Numbered from the stretch's first letter, positions 15,952 to 25,539 are shown. The stretch is DNA of 64,000 bases from Rhodoferax ferrireducens (GCF_003347515.1 NZ_QEII01000298.1:62001-126000); one strand, 5' to 3'. Made by a program: numbers and translations. The notes: generated by a model not told the origin, from the letters alone.

Positions 15952-17365
15952 AATCCAAAATACCCTCTCCGCGGCAGCCCTGAACAAGCAGCCCGAACAA
16001 GCCTCGCTCGGCAAAGACAATCTGCTCAGCCTGTTCGAGTCCGCCACCGGCCCCTGCGCCTTTGTCTTCTCCCTGTGGGGCCTCGCTTATTTGTTCGACG
16101 GCGAAATCCTTCCCCATTACGTCGTTTTATCGATTTTGGTTTTTGCCCTGACCTTTCCGGGCCAGGTTCGGCTGCAATCTCCGGTCTTCTCCGAAGCGCT
16201 GGACATTGCCGTGAACTGGTTTTGGATTGCGGGCCTGCTGCTGATCGGGGCCTTCGCCTCGGGCTACATCAACGAAATTTCCCAGCCCGTCTTCTACACA
16301 TGGCTATTGGTGGCCCCGCTGGCCAAGCTCGGGGCCTGCCTTGCGCTGCGCCGTGCAGCGCCCATGCTGCTCAAATTGCAGGGACCCAAGAAGCGTGCAT
16401 TGATTGTGGGCATGAACGAGCAGGGGCTGGCACTCGCCAACAAAATCAGCGCGTCGCCCTTCTCCACGGTGGAACTGGTCGGTTTTGTGGACAGCCGCAG
16501 CACCGAGCGCCTGGACACGACCTCCCCGCACATGTTGCTGGCCAAGCTCGACCAACTGGCCGACCAGATCAAGACCCAAAACATCCAGCTGATCTACCTG
16601 TCGCTGCCCATGGCGTCGCAGCCACGCATCCTGCAGATTCTGGACGACCTCAAGGACACCACTGCGTCAATCTATTTTGTGCCTGATATGTTTGTCACCG
16701 ACCTGATTCAGGGCCAATCCAGTTCAGTGTGCGGCACGCCGGTCATCTCGGTCTGTGAAACGCCCTTCAAAGCCACCAATGGCGTGGTGAAACGGCTGGC
16801 GGACATCGTTTTTTCAATATTGATCCTGATCATGATCTTTCCCGTATTGCTTGTGATTGCCGCGGCCGTCAAGCTCGGGTCACCAGGACCCATCGTTTTC
16901 AAGCAGCGCCGTTACGGACTGGATGGCGAAGAAATTCTGGTCTACAAATTCCGTTCCATGACGGTCACGGAAGACGGTGGGGCCATCAAGCAGGCGCAGA
17001 AAAATGACAAACGCATCACCCCGCTGGGCTCATTTTTACGCCGGTCATCACTCGACGAGCTGCCTCAATTCGTTAACGTGCTGCAGGGCCGCATGAGCAT
17101 TGTCGGTCCGCGTCCGCACGCGGTCGCGCACAACGAGCTCTACCGCAAGCTCATCAAAGGCTACATGGTGCGCCACAAAGTCAAGCCCGGCATCACGGGC
17201 TGGGCGCAGGTCAATGGCTACCGCGGCGAAACCGACACCCTGGACAAGATGCAGGGCCGTATCGACTTTGACCTCGACTACCTGCGCAACTGGTCACTGC
17301 AACTGGACGCCCACATTATTCTCAAAACCATCCGTCTGGTACTTAAAGATCAAAAGGCCTACTGA
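15944..17365 (+). CDS. Undecaprenyl-phosphate sugar-1-phosphate transferase (WcaJ-like priming enzyme)
   Basis: A 473-residue polyisoprenyl-phosphate hexose-1-phosphate transferase that should prime the polysaccharide on undecaprenyl phosphate. Layout: four or five N-terminal membrane helices (to about residue 140), a CoA-binding-like Rossmann domain (RALIVGMNEQGLALANKI), a fifth helix (DIVFSILILIMIFPVLLVIA), then the catalytic domain with YKFRSMT, SLDELPQFVNVLQG, IVGPRPHA and PGITGWAQVNGYRGET. WcaJ-type enzymes generally use UDP-glucose; the exact sugar is inferred. epsL follows after 2 bases. Confidence 0.92.
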   Translation: MSEIQNTLSAAALNKQPEQASLGKDNLLSLFESATGPCAFVFSLWGLAYLFDGEILPHYVVLSILVFALTFPGQVRLQSPVFSEALDIAVNWFWIAGLLLIGAFASGYINEISQPVFYTWLLVAPLAKLGACLALRRAAPMLLKLQGPKKRALIVGMNEQGLALANKISASPFSTVELVGFVDSRSTERLDTTSPHMLLAKLDQLADQIKTQNIQLIYLSLPMASQPRILQILDDLKDTTASIYFVPDMFVTDLIQGQSSSVCGTPVISVCETPFKATNGVVKRLADIVFSILILIMIFPVLLVIAAAVKLGSPGPIVFKQRRYGLDGEEILVYKFRSMTVTEDGGAIKQAQKNDKRITPLGSFLRRSSLDELPQFVNVLQGRMSIVGPRPHAVAHNELYRKLIKGYMVRHKVKPGITGWAQVNGYRGETDTLDKMQGRIDFDLDYLRNWSLQLDAHIILKTIRLVLKDQKAY

Positions 17366-17367
17366 AC

Positions 17368-18663
17368 ATGTTGATGCACCACCGTTACTGGCTTGCGCCA
17401 TCCACCCTGCTGCTTCTATGGAGCGCCGCGCCTGCGTGGGCGCAAACAAAAACAGAAGAGCCGCCTTTCAAGCTCAATGCCGGCTATTCGCGCCTCAGTG
17501 ACAGCAATCCGCTTCGCCTGCCAGGTGGCACTTCAGACCAGATTGGTACCACTACGCTGGGTTTTAGTTTCAACACCCGGCAAAGCCTGCAGCAGTTTGA
17601 ACTTGACTTCAACCTGATCGATCACCAGTATCAGCATTTCACTGACCGCAATTTCACCGCGCACAATTACAACGCCGCCTGGCGCTGGGCCCTGACCCCT
17701 CGTCTGCACGGCAACTTCACGACCGATCGCAAGGAATCGCTCAACACCGATCTCATTACCTCCGAGGGCAATGACTCGCTCAACACCGAGCGCAAAGATT
17801 CACCCAGCAGTTTGGTAAACGCCCAGGGCGTGCCGCGCACCAACACCAATACCCGTTTTGACGCCTTGTATGAAATCGACGGTGTCTGGCGTGTGCTCGG
17901 TGGCGTGTCGAAATCGACCCAAACCAACCTTTTGACCCAGGGGCAGACGCCGGTGCAGACCCAAGTCATTGGGGAAGACTACCGCTCATCATCTGCCGAC
18001 GCGGGCCTGCGTTACGCCTTCACATCAGGCAGCTCACTGACTTACACGGCCAGAACCACCGAGGGCAATTACCTCAATCACCTGCCATCCACCGATGGTT
18101 TGTATGACGGCGGCTTCCGCCAACTGGACAATGAGTTACGCCTTCACTGGATTCTCACCGGCAACACCACCGCAGACATCAGCGCAGCCCACGTCAACCG
18201 CACCCACCCGCATTTCACCCAGCTCGACTACAGCGGCCTGAACACCGGCGTCAAACTCAACTGGAACATCACCGGAAAAACCGCGCTGGCTGCCAGTTGG
18301 ATGCGCGAGTTGGCGAGCGATCAGCATGACGCGAACTCCCCCAACGACGACTTCAACTACAACTCCACCCACAGCCAGACCAACCGTTTGTCCCTCGGCC
18401 CGGTCTGGAAAGCCAGCGCCAAAACAGTGGTTCGCCTGAACTACGAATTTGCACAGCGCGACTACCAGGGCTCGCCCACCGGCGTCGACGCCGCAGCCCA
18501 GCGCAGCGACACCCTGCACAACACCATGCTTGCAGTGGCGTGGCAGCCTTACAAATACGTCACGCTCGGCGCCTCGCTGCAAAGAGCAACCCGGACCTCC
18601 AACCTGCCCAATCTTGACTACGACAGCAACATGGCCACGCTGTCGGCCAAGTTCAGCTACTGA
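17368..18663 (+). CDS. epsL: EpsL-type outer-membrane beta-barrel protein of exopolysaccharide export
   Basis: A 431-residue protein with a Sec signal peptide (LLLLWSAAPAWA) and a body of alternating amphipathic strands rich in aromatic and Asn/Thr residues, ending in ...SAKFSY with a C-terminal aromatic, the outer-membrane barrel signature. Position between the priming transferase and epsD, together with the sequence style, matches EpsL of XrtB/PEP-CTERM exopolysaccharide loci such as the methanolan cluster. It is presumed to help the polymer cross the outer membrane. Confidence 0.78.
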   Translation: MLMHHRYWLAPSTLLLLWSAAPAWAQTKTEEPPFKLNAGYSRLSDSNPLRLPGGTSDQIGTTTLGFSFNTRQSLQQFELDFNLIDHQYQHFTDRNFTAHNYNAAWRWALTPRLHGNFTTDRKESLNTDLITSEGNDSLNTERKDSPSSLVNAQGVPRTNTNTRFDALYEIDGVWRVLGGVSKSTQTNLLTQGQTPVQTQVIGEDYRSSSADAGLRYAFTSGSSLTYTARTTEGNYLNHLPSTDGLYDGGFRQLDNELRLHWILTGNTTADISAAHVNRTHPHFTQLDYSGLNTGVKLNWNITGKTALAASWMRELASDQHDANSPNDDFNYNSTHSQTNRLSLGPVWKASAKTVVRLNYEFAQRDYQGSPTGVDAAAQRSDTLHNTMLAVAWQPYKYVTLGASLQRATRTSNLPNLDYDSNMATLSAKFSY

Positions 18664-18675
18664 GTTCACTGCACC

Positions 18676-19614
18676 ATGACCGCATCTAGTACCCGCTTTA
18701 CCCTGACTCTACTGGCCGCAGCCCTTGTATTGGGTCTGTCCGCCTGCGGAAAAAAAGACGACAAGAAGGTGGTCTCACAGGTTGCTGCCAAGGTTGATTC
18801 CGAAGAAATCTCGGTGCAACAGATCAACCAGGTGCTCAGCCAAACCAACACCTCGGGCACCACGCCCGAGGCGACACAAGCCATCAACCGCGAAGTGCTT
18901 GAGAAACTCATTGACCAGCAACTCGCCGTCGACCGGGCCATTGAGAGCAAGCTCCACCGTTCCCCCGAGGTGCTGGCGCAAATAGAAGCCGCGCGCCGTG
19001 AAATTCTGGCCCGCGCCTACATGCAGAAAGTGGCTGCAGCGCTGTCCAAACCCACAGCAGAAGAAATCCAGCAATACTATGTTGAGAACCCCCAGCTGTT
19101 TTCGGAGCGGCGCATTTTCAACGTGCAAGAAATTGTGGTGCCCGTGGCCGCAGATGTAGCCGACAAGCTGCGCAGCTTTGCCTCAGTTGGAAAACCCATC
19201 GAGACGGCTGCGGCGTGGCTCAAAATCAAAGGCATCAAGTTCGGCAGCAGCAGTGCCACCCGCGCCGCAGAGCAAATTCCGATGGAGCTGCTGGCGCAAA
19301 TCCATGCGATCAAGGACGGGCGCAGCATAGTTATCGCAGCGCCCCAAACCAACACGCTGTTGCACGTCGTTTCATCACAGCGCTCGCCCGTGGATGAAGC
19401 CACGGCACTGCCGCGCATTGAGAAGTTCTTAAGCAACCAACGCGCTGGCGAAGCCGTGACTGCCAATTTCAAGCAATTGCGAGCCAACGCCAAGATCACT
19501 TACAACGAAGCCTTTGCCCAGGGCGAAGGTACAGCGCCCACGGCAGAACAGACCTCCGCTGCAGATGACCCAAGCAAGAGCAGCATCAAAAAAGGCGTGG
19601 CCTGGCTCAAATGA
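18676..19614 (+). CDS. epsD: EpsD family peptidyl-prolyl cis-trans isomerase lipoprotein
   Basis: A 312-residue lipoprotein (lipobox LSACG after a hydrophobic stretch) of SurA/PrsA-like build. It has an N-terminal chaperone helix region (VLEKLIDQQLAVDRAIESK; ARREILARAYMQKV) and a weakly conserved parvulin-like domain (ERRIFNVQEIVVP). This matches the EpsD family found in XrtB-type exopolysaccharide loci, which probably helps fold outer-membrane export parts. It is 12 bases after epsL and close to epsE. Confidence 0.82.
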   Translation: MTASSTRFTLTLLAAALVLGLSACGKKDDKKVVSQVAAKVDSEEISVQQINQVLSQTNTSGTTPEATQAINREVLEKLIDQQLAVDRAIESKLHRSPEVLAQIEAARREILARAYMQKVAAALSKPTAEEIQQYYVENPQLFSERRIFNVQEIVVPVAADVADKLRSFASVGKPIETAAAWLKIKGIKFGSSSATRAAEQIPMELLAQIHAIKDGRSIVIAAPQTNTLLHVVSSQRSPVDEATALPRIEKFLSNQRAGEAVTANFKQLRANAKITYNEAFAQGEGTAPTAEQTSAADDPSKSSIKKGVAWLK

Positions 19615-19658
19615 CGCCAGCACTTCCCATTCACCCGTTTAACAACCCGGAACTCCCC

Positions 19659-20537
19659 ATGAAACAGCAGCTCAATCGCAATCCGCATCTTCTGGTGGCC
19701 GCCATTCTGGCTTTTTCCGGCCTCACCGCCCATGCTCAGGCGCCAGCACCAGTAACGGCAGCCGTGGCCTCAACACCGACGCCGACGCCGACGCCACCGT
19801 CCCAGGTCAAGCCGGACTATCCGCTGGGCGTTGGTGACGCCATTCGGATACAAGTGTTTCAAAACCCTGACCTCACCATTGAAACCCGCGTCTCTGAAAA
19901 CGGCTCTATTACCTACCCCCTGATTGGTGCCGTCGAAATCGGTGGCCTGTCCATTGCCGCGGCCGAAAAGAAAATTGCCGATGCCCTGCAAAAAGGCGGC
20001 TTCATCCAGAAACCCCAGGTCAACATTGCGCTCACTCAGATCCGCGGCAACCAGGTGGCGGTGCTCGGACAGGTTCTACGTCCGGGGCGCTTTCCACTGG
20101 AGTCCGCCAGCACCCGCCTGAGCGACATGCTGGCCAACGCAGGCGGCGCCACCCCGACGGGTGACGACATCGCCATCGTCACCGGTTTGCGGGACGGCCA
20201 GCCGTTTCGCAAGCAAATCAATATCGCATCCATCTTTCTGGGCGAGAAACTGCAGGACGACATCGTGCTGCAAGCCGGTGACAGCATCTATGTGCACCGC
20301 GCCCCGGTGTTTTATATCTACGGTGAAGCCCAACGGCCCGGTTCATTCCGTGTTGAACGCAACATGACCGTCATGCAGGCCCTGGCCCTGGGCGGGGGAC
20401 CCACCACCCGCGGCAGTGAAAAACGCCTGCGCCTGCACCGCAAAGCGACGGACGGCAGTATTCAACAAGTCGAACCCAAGCTAACCGATCCGGTGCTTCC
20501 CAATGACGTCATTTACGTCAAAGAAAGCATTTTCTAA
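19659..20537 (+). CDS. epsE: Polysaccharide export protein EpsE (Wza-like)
   Basis: A 292-residue Wza-type outer-membrane export protein. A signal peptide (ILAFSGLTAHA) is followed by a Thr-Pro repeat linker (TPTPTPTPP, from a tandem ACGCCG tract), a polysaccharide-export domain (YPLGVGDAIRIQVFQNPDLT) and two SLBB-like domains (QIRGNQVAVLGQVLRPGRFP; VFYIYGEAQRPGSFRVER). I chose the ATG at 19659 because it begins directly before the signal peptide. No lipobox cysteine is seen at the signal end, unlike classical Wza. Confidence 0.92.
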   Translation: MKQQLNRNPHLLVAAILAFSGLTAHAQAPAPVTAAVASTPTPTPTPPSQVKPDYPLGVGDAIRIQVFQNPDLTIETRVSENGSITYPLIGAVEIGGLSIAAAEKKIADALQKGGFIQKPQVNIALTQIRGNQVAVLGQVLRPGRFPLESASTRLSDMLANAGGATPTGDDIAIVTGLRDGQPFRKQINIASIFLGEKLQDDIVLQAGDSIYVHRAPVFYIYGEAQRPGSFRVERNMTVMQALALGGGPTTRGSEKRLRLHRKATDGSIQQVEPKLTDPVLPNDVIYVKESIF

Positions 20538-20565
20538 ACCAAGCACCGGCACAAATACCACTTCC

Positions 20566-21969
20566 ATGACACTCCAAAAACTCCTGCTCAGCCTGCGCGC
20601 CCGCTACAAAGTGGCGCTGTTCACCCTGCTGGTAACCGTTACCGCAGCCATCATCGTGAGCCTGATACTGCCCAAACAATACACGGCGAGCGCCGCCGTG
20701 GTGGTGGACATCAAGTCGCCCGACCAGATGGGCGGCCTGATGCTGCAAGGCGTGGTAGCCCCAGGTTACATGGCCACGCAAATGGACATCATCAATAGCG
20801 AGCGCGTGGCCAAAGCGGTGGTCAAGCTGCTTCGCATGGAAGAAAGCGCCCCCCTTCGGGAACAATGGCAGGAGGCGACGCTGGGCCAAGGTCAGATGGT
20901 CGACTGGCTTGCATCCTTGCTACAACGAAAGCTGGATGTGAAGCCCTCGCGCGAGAGCAACGTCATCAGTATCGACTTCACAGATCCCGACCCCGAGCGT
21001 GCCGCTGCTGTGGCCAACGGCTTTGCCCAGGCCTACATCAACGTCAACCTCGACTTGCGGGTGGGTCCGGCCCGCCAGTACGCTGCGTTTTTTGAAGAGC
21101 AGACCAAGACCGCACGCGAAAATTTGGAGAAGGCCCAGCTGACCCTGACCACCTACCAGCAGAAAAGCGGTCTCACCGCTTCCGACGAAGCGCTTGACTT
21201 TGAAATCGCCAAGCTCAATGAAGCCTCCAGCCAGCTCACAGTCGTGCAAGGCCAGACCACCGACAGCCAAAGCAAACGCCAAAACGGCAAGTCGGACACG
21301 GTAGCCGAGGTCATGCAAAGCCCCTTGCTCAACGGCCTGAAAGCCGATATCGCCCGGCTTGAAGCCAAGCTGAACGAGACCAACATCAACCTTGGCAAGA
21401 ATCACCCGCAAACCCAACGGACGGAGGCCGAACTGGCCGCGCTCAAAGCCCAGCTTGGCGCCGAAACAGGGAAAATCACCAGCTCGATCGAGACCACCTA
21501 CCAGGTCAGCAAACAGCGCGAGCAGCAATTGCAGGGCGCGCTGGGCGCCCAAAAGTCCCGCGTGTTGGGACTTAACAAGCAACGCGACCAGCTGAATGTG
21601 ATGCGCCGCGACCTGGAGTCTGCGCAACGGGTTTTTGAGGCTGTGAGCCAGCGCGCGTCACAAACCAACATCGAAAGCCAGACCAAGCAGACCAATATCG
21701 CAGTCCTCAACGCTGCCACCGTGCCAACCAGTCCGTCCAAACCCCGCGTACTGCTGAACATACTGGCCGCCATCTTTTTAGGCGCCCTGTTGGGCATCGG
21801 CCTGGCGCTGCTGCTGGAGCTGACGAACCGGCGCGTGCGCTCGGCACAAGACCTGATGGAAGCGCTAGGCCTGCCCGTATTGGGCTCAGTCGGCTCGGCC
21901 TCACGCTTGCGCAGGCCCGTCACAAAACATCTTTTGAACAACACTGCAACCACCGGGGCACGCGCATGA
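20566..21969 (+). CDS. epsF: Chain length determinant protein EpsF (Wzz-like)
   Basis: A 467-residue polysaccharide co-polymerase. It has a first membrane helix (VALFTLLVTVTAAIIVSLIL), a Wzz domain with a long periplasmic coiled coil (about residues 170-380), a GNVR-like region, and a second helix with the Pro-rich lead (PTSPSKPRVLLNILAAIFLG). It should set polymer length with the kinase-like EpsG encoded next. The ATG at 20566 is 28 bases past the epsE stop; the 3' end overlaps the epsG ATG by 4 bases. Confidence 0.92.
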   Translation: MTLQKLLLSLRARYKVALFTLLVTVTAAIIVSLILPKQYTASAAVVVDIKSPDQMGGLMLQGVVAPGYMATQMDIINSERVAKAVVKLLRMEESAPLREQWQEATLGQGQMVDWLASLLQRKLDVKPSRESNVISIDFTDPDPERAAAVANGFAQAYINVNLDLRVGPARQYAAFFEEQTKTARENLEKAQLTLTTYQQKSGLTASDEALDFEIAKLNEASSQLTVVQGQTTDSQSKRQNGKSDTVAEVMQSPLLNGLKADIARLEAKLNETNINLGKNHPQTQRTEAELAALKAQLGAETGKITSSIETTYQVSKQREQQLQGALGAQKSRVLGLNKQRDQLNVMRRDLESAQRVFEAVSQRASQTNIESQTKQTNIAVLNAATVPTSPSKPRVLLNILAAIFLGALLGIGLALLLELTNRRVRSAQDLMEALGLPVLGSVGSASRLRRPVTKHLLNNTATTGARA

Positions 21970-22856
21970 ACACAGTTACCGGCATCACCCCACTGCGAAA
22001 CGCCACCCGGGCATCTCCACGGTCGATTGGCGACATACTGGTCGCCACCGGCCGCCTAAGCGCCGAAGATGCCGCCCGCATCCTGGAGCGGCAGCGGCAA
22101 GACAACAGCCAGTTCGGCGATGCCGCCCTGGCCATGAAACTACTCACCAAAGACGACATTGACTTTGCGCTGAGCCAGCAATTCGGCTACGCGTACCTGG
22201 GCGAACAGGACACCAGCCTCAGTCCCGATCTGGTCGCCGCCTACAAACCGTTTAGCCACGTGGGAGAAAACCTGCGCGCCGTGCGCAGCCAGCTCATCCT
22301 GCGCTGGTTTGACACCGACCGCACCCACAAAATGCTGGCCGTGGTGAGCGCCGACAAAGGCGAGGGCCGCAGCTTTATCGCCGCCAACCTGGCCATTGTG
22401 TTCGCGCAACAGGGTGAGCGCACCTTGCTGATTGATGGCGACCTGCGCGCCTCACCCGGCAAGGGCCAGCACGCCCTGTTCAAGCTGGGCAAAGGCGCGG
22501 GCCTGTCTGGCATATTGGCAAACCGTGCGGGCCTGGAGGCCGCTCAACTTGTCCCCGGCTTGCCGGGCCTGGCGGTTCTCCCCGCAGGCGCTGTGCCGCC
22601 TAACCCGCAAGAACTACTGGGCCGCGCCGCGTATAGCGACTTGATGCAAATCGCCGCTCACAAGTTCGATGTGATCATCATCGACACCCCTGCCGGTGGC
22701 GACTATGCCGACGCAGAAATCATTGCATCCCGCGCGGGTGCCGCGCTGATGGTCGCCCGCAAAAACAAGAGCCTGGTGAACAACACGGCCCAGCTGGCCC
22801 GTCGCCTGCAAGACAGTGGCGTAGCCCTCGTGGGATCCGTGCTAAACGATGCCTAG
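21966..22856 (+). CDS. epsG: EpsG-type chain-length tyrosine kinase / ParA-like ATPase
   Basis: A 296-residue cytoplasmic partner of EpsF. The first ~75 residues (IGDILVATGRLSAEDAARIL) resemble the MshE N-terminal domain. The rest is a BY-kinase/MinD-like ATPase: Walker A region SADKGEGRSFIAANLA, Walker A' TLLIDGDLR and Walker B VIIIDTPAGGD. The P-loop lysine position is Arg (GEGRS). There is no Tyr-rich C-terminal tail, so autophosphorylation of the classical kind is doubtful. The stop overlaps the next gene's ATG. Confidence 0.88.
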   Translation: MNTVTGITPLRNATRASPRSIGDILVATGRLSAEDAARILERQRQDNSQFGDAALAMKLLTKDDIDFALSQQFGYAYLGEQDTSLSPDLVAAYKPFSHVGENLRAVRSQLILRWFDTDRTHKMLAVVSADKGEGRSFIAANLAIVFAQQGERTLLIDGDLRASPGKGQHALFKLGKGAGLSGILANRAGLEAAQLVPGLPGLAVLPAGAVPPNPQELLGRAAYSDLMQIAAHKFDVIIIDTPAGGDYADAEIIASRAGAALMVARKNKSLVNNTAQLARRLQDSGVALVGSVLNDA

Positions 22857-24054
22857 TCGAACCGCATCCGTTATGCCCGAGGTGCATCTGAACAAAGGGA
22901 ATGCACTCGCCAATTTGTTCAGCATGGCCTGGTTGGTGGCCCTCCTGTTGCTGGTACTCAATCTGGGCGTGGTCGCGGGGCTCGGCAATATTAACGCGCT
23001 GGAAAAATCGCTATTTTTGGCCGCAGGACTGATTTACCTCGCGAACAAGCCCAAAAACTGGGGTGCCAGCATCACGGCATTGGTCATTTTGCTGACCATT
23101 TTTCTCGGCGCGGTGTTCACTGAATTCTTTGCCTTCTCCTGGGGCCGCGCCGCTTCAGCAGCGACGGCATTGTTCGCCCTCGTTCCATTCTTTTTGGCAA
23201 GGCCGAGCGAGCGCGAGCGTAATTTGGCGCTTAAAAGTATTGCCGTCCTTCCGTTTATTCTCGTGAGTTACTCGCTGGTGCTTTGGGTGGCCATGGGGAT
23301 CCCCATTATTTTTCGCGACCATACCGGCGCGCAACGCCTGGGGGGTGCGCTGCATCCCGCCTTTCTGGCGGCAGCGTGTTATGCGGGCGCCCTGAGCAGT
23401 GCGTTCCTCTATTCCCAGCACAAGTCTTTTCGCTATCTCGCCTTGTGCACGGCCAGCCTCGTTATCTGTCTCTTGTCCGGCACGCGAATGCCATCCGTCT
23501 GCGCGGCCGCAAGTTGTGCGCTGGTCATCGTCGGCGCTACGCGGGGCGGAGCCTCCCGGATCGGTTTTATTGGGCTTGGCTTGACGGCGATCGTGATTTT
23601 TCTGTTGACCTTCGGCGATCAGATCCTGGTAAGGTTCATGTCGGGCTCGACCAGTGGACGGGAAGACATGTGGGCCGCCCTTGGCGAATGGATTGCGCGC
23701 TATCCCTTGGCAGGCGTCGGATTTGGTCACCATGGACTACTGATACCGGAATCGATTACCAAAATTACACGCACTTCGGCGGCTCACAATGAGTATCTGC
23801 GTTCACTGGTTGAACTCGGTTATCTGGGTGCCCCGGTTTTCCTGGGCAGTCTGTTTCTTCTCTTCGTCCAGTCTTCCGCCAACGCTTTGTCCAAAATTAC
23901 CCTCCAGACACTGGCTCTCGTCTTGCTCTTGTTTGTTTACGCATCAACCGACAATGTTTTCTTTCTCAGTTACTGCCTGCTGATTCCTCTGGTCATATCC
24001 TGGGGTCCATCAGCCGCTATTCCGTCACGCGGGCAGTCGGTCGCCAGCAGATGA
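22849..24054 (+). CDS. O-antigen ligase / Wzy-type polymerase family membrane protein
   Basis: A 401-residue protein with about ten membrane helices. It carries the Wzy_C-type signature: a conserved LSGTRMP segment in the middle and a large periplasmic loop with SGREDMWAALGEW, PLAGVGFGHHG and AHNEYLRSLVELGYLG. It should polymerise repeat units or ligate polymer to a lipid. In XrtB loci this slot after epsG is often occupied by exosortase EpsH; this protein is not an exosortase (no Cys-His-Arg layout). ATGA-type overlaps at both ends put it in the operon. Confidence 0.85.
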   Translation: MPSRTASVMPEVHLNKGNALANLFSMAWLVALLLLVLNLGVVAGLGNINALEKSLFLAAGLIYLANKPKNWGASITALVILLTIFLGAVFTEFFAFSWGRAASAATALFALVPFFLARPSERERNLALKSIAVLPFILVSYSLVLWVAMGIPIIFRDHTGAQRLGGALHPAFLAAACYAGALSSAFLYSQHKSFRYLALCTASLVICLLSGTRMPSVCAAASCALVIVGATRGGASRIGFIGLGLTAIVIFLLTFGDQILVRFMSGSTSGREDMWAALGEWIARYPLAGVGFGHHGLLIPESITKITRTSAAHNEYLRSLVELGYLGAPVFLGSLFLLFVQSSANALSKITLQTLALVLLLFVYASTDNVFFLSYCLLIPLVISWGPSAAIPSRGQSVASR

Positions 24055-25064
24055 GCACACCCTTGCAACAACAACCGAATGCAAGAATTGCACTGATCGA
24101 GGCGGTAAAAGGTTTAGGGATCATTCTTGTGGTAGCGGCGCACTTGGTCAAGTTTGGCACGCCCGGGGTTCCGGATTGGTACACCATTTTCAAGTTCAAG
24201 GTTTACCTTTTCCACATGCCGCTATTGATGTTCATGAGCGGTTATGTTTTTCGCCATGCCAATCACCATGTGCGCGGACTGGCGGATTTTTCTGGTTTCG
24301 CAGGTCGACGTGCCAACCGCTTGCTGGTACCTTTTATCTTCATTGGTGTTGTCACCATCCTTGGCAAATGGCTCTCTGCCATGTGGTTTTCAATCGATGA
24401 GGCGCCATTGAGTCTGGCTTCTGGCTTGACATCGATCTTCATTGATACCGAATCCAGTCCCGTCTTGACGATTTGGTATCTTTTTGTCCTGTTTGTGTAT
24501 TGCCTCGTGACGCCCGCGCTGTTCGTGCTGTTTCGAAGTCGATGGACCTGGTTGGGGTTATTCGCGTTGGTCCTTTACTTCATTCGGTTGGATGACATCT
24601 TGTACGCCAACCGCGTTGCACAGTATTACGTCTTCTTTGTGGCCGGATGCATCGCCGCAGACAGGGAATTCCTGCCGCGCTTGTCGGGATCGAGGTTGAG
24701 AATCGCAGCGATTGCCGGTTTCATGCTGGTGCTGATGGCCCCGTGGAATCGTGATTACGGTCTGTTGATCTGCGGTCTGATCTCTTGCCTGGCCGTGCCT
24801 GCCCTCGTGGACGTGCTGCCCGAGCGCTTGAGAAACATGCTGGGCTATTTTGGCAGCCTCTCCATGACGATCTATCTGTTGAACGTGATCTTCATTGGCG
24901 TGGCCAAAGTAGGCTATGAAAAGGTTGTTCCACTGCCTCAGCAGGACTTTGGGCTTCTCTTGCTGGTTACTTTTGTCACCGGCTTATGGGGCCCCATTCT
25001 TCTGAAAAAAACTGTTGCCGCGGTCCCCGCTTTGAACAAAACCATTGGAAAGTACTTGAGCTGA
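24051..25064 (+). CDS. Acyltransferase family 3 membrane protein
   Basis: A 337-residue protein with about ten membrane helices and the start block IALIEAVKGLGIILVVAAH, in which the conserved His of acyltransferase-3 enzymes appears. FHMPLLMFMSGYVFRH is the next family motif. Members O-acetylate or O-succinylate surface sugars, the likely role here. Its ATG overlaps the previous stop. Confidence 0.85.
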   Translation: MSTPLQQQPNARIALIEAVKGLGIILVVAAHLVKFGTPGVPDWYTIFKFKVYLFHMPLLMFMSGYVFRHANHHVRGLADFSGFAGRRANRLLVPFIFIGVVTILGKWLSAMWFSIDEAPLSLASGLTSIFIDTESSPVLTIWYLFVLFVYCLVTPALFVLFRSRWTWLGLFALVLYFIRLDDILYANRVAQYYVFFVAGCIAADREFLPRLSGSRLRIAAIAGFMLVLMAPWNRDYGLLICGLISCLAVPALVDVLPERLRNMLGYFGSLSMTIYLLNVIFIGVAKVGYEKVVPLPQQDFGLLLLVTFVTGLWGPILLKKTVAAVPALNKTIGKYLS

Positions 25065-25065
25065 T

Positions 25066-25539
25066 ATGGCACTACGTCTCGCGCATCTTTCATCGTTGCG
25101 AAAACTGATCATCTCGCTTGTTCGCCTGACTTACGTTCAGTTGTTCAAGATGGATTTGCATCCCACCTGCAATTTCTCCCTGTCTGCAAAATTCGACAAG
25201 ACCAACCCGCGCGGCGTACATGTCGGGGAATACAGCTACGTGGCGTTTGATGCCGCCATTCTGACCCATGACCTGACCCGAGGTTTGCGCTTGCACACGC
25301 GCATTGGCAAGAACTGCTTTGTGGGCGCACGCAGCATCGTCCTGCCCGGCGTGCTCGTGGGCGACGGTTCCATCATTGGCGCCGGCTCAGTGGTGGTACG
25401 GGACGTGCCACCCCATTGCATTGTGGCGGGCAACCCCGCCAAGGTCCTGCGCGAAGGCATTGAAACCGGTCGCTATGGCCGCCTGAGCAACGCCGATGAA
25501 ACTCAAAACCGGCAATCTCTCGAAAACAACCTGGATTGA
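25066..25539 (+). CDS. Hexapeptide-repeat (left-handed beta-helix) acyltransferase
   Basis: A 157-residue LbH acyltransferase of the WcaF/serine acetyltransferase type. It has hexapeptide turns (IGKNCFVGARSIVLPGVLVG; IIGAGSVVVRDVPP) and the family end IVAGNPAKVLREG. A histidine in ILTHDLTR is the probable catalytic base. It should acetylate a sugar hydroxyl or amine during polymer assembly. It is one base after the previous stop. Confidence 0.87.
   Translation: MALRLAHLSSLRKLIISLVRLTYVQLFKMDLHPTCNFSLSAKFDKTNPRGVHVGEYSYVAFDAAILTHDLTRGLRLHTRIGKNCFVGARSIVLPGVLVGDGSIIGAGSVVVRDVPPHCIVAGNPAKVLREGIETGRYGRLSNADETQNRQSLENNLD

Noticed and set aside
22849..24054. Possible exosortase (EpsH) after epsG
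   Set aside because: A Cys-rich helix (SVCAAASC) was noticed, but the LSGTR block and the AHNEYLRSLVELG loop are those of O-antigen ligase/Wzy proteins, and no exosortase Arg-His arrangement is seen.
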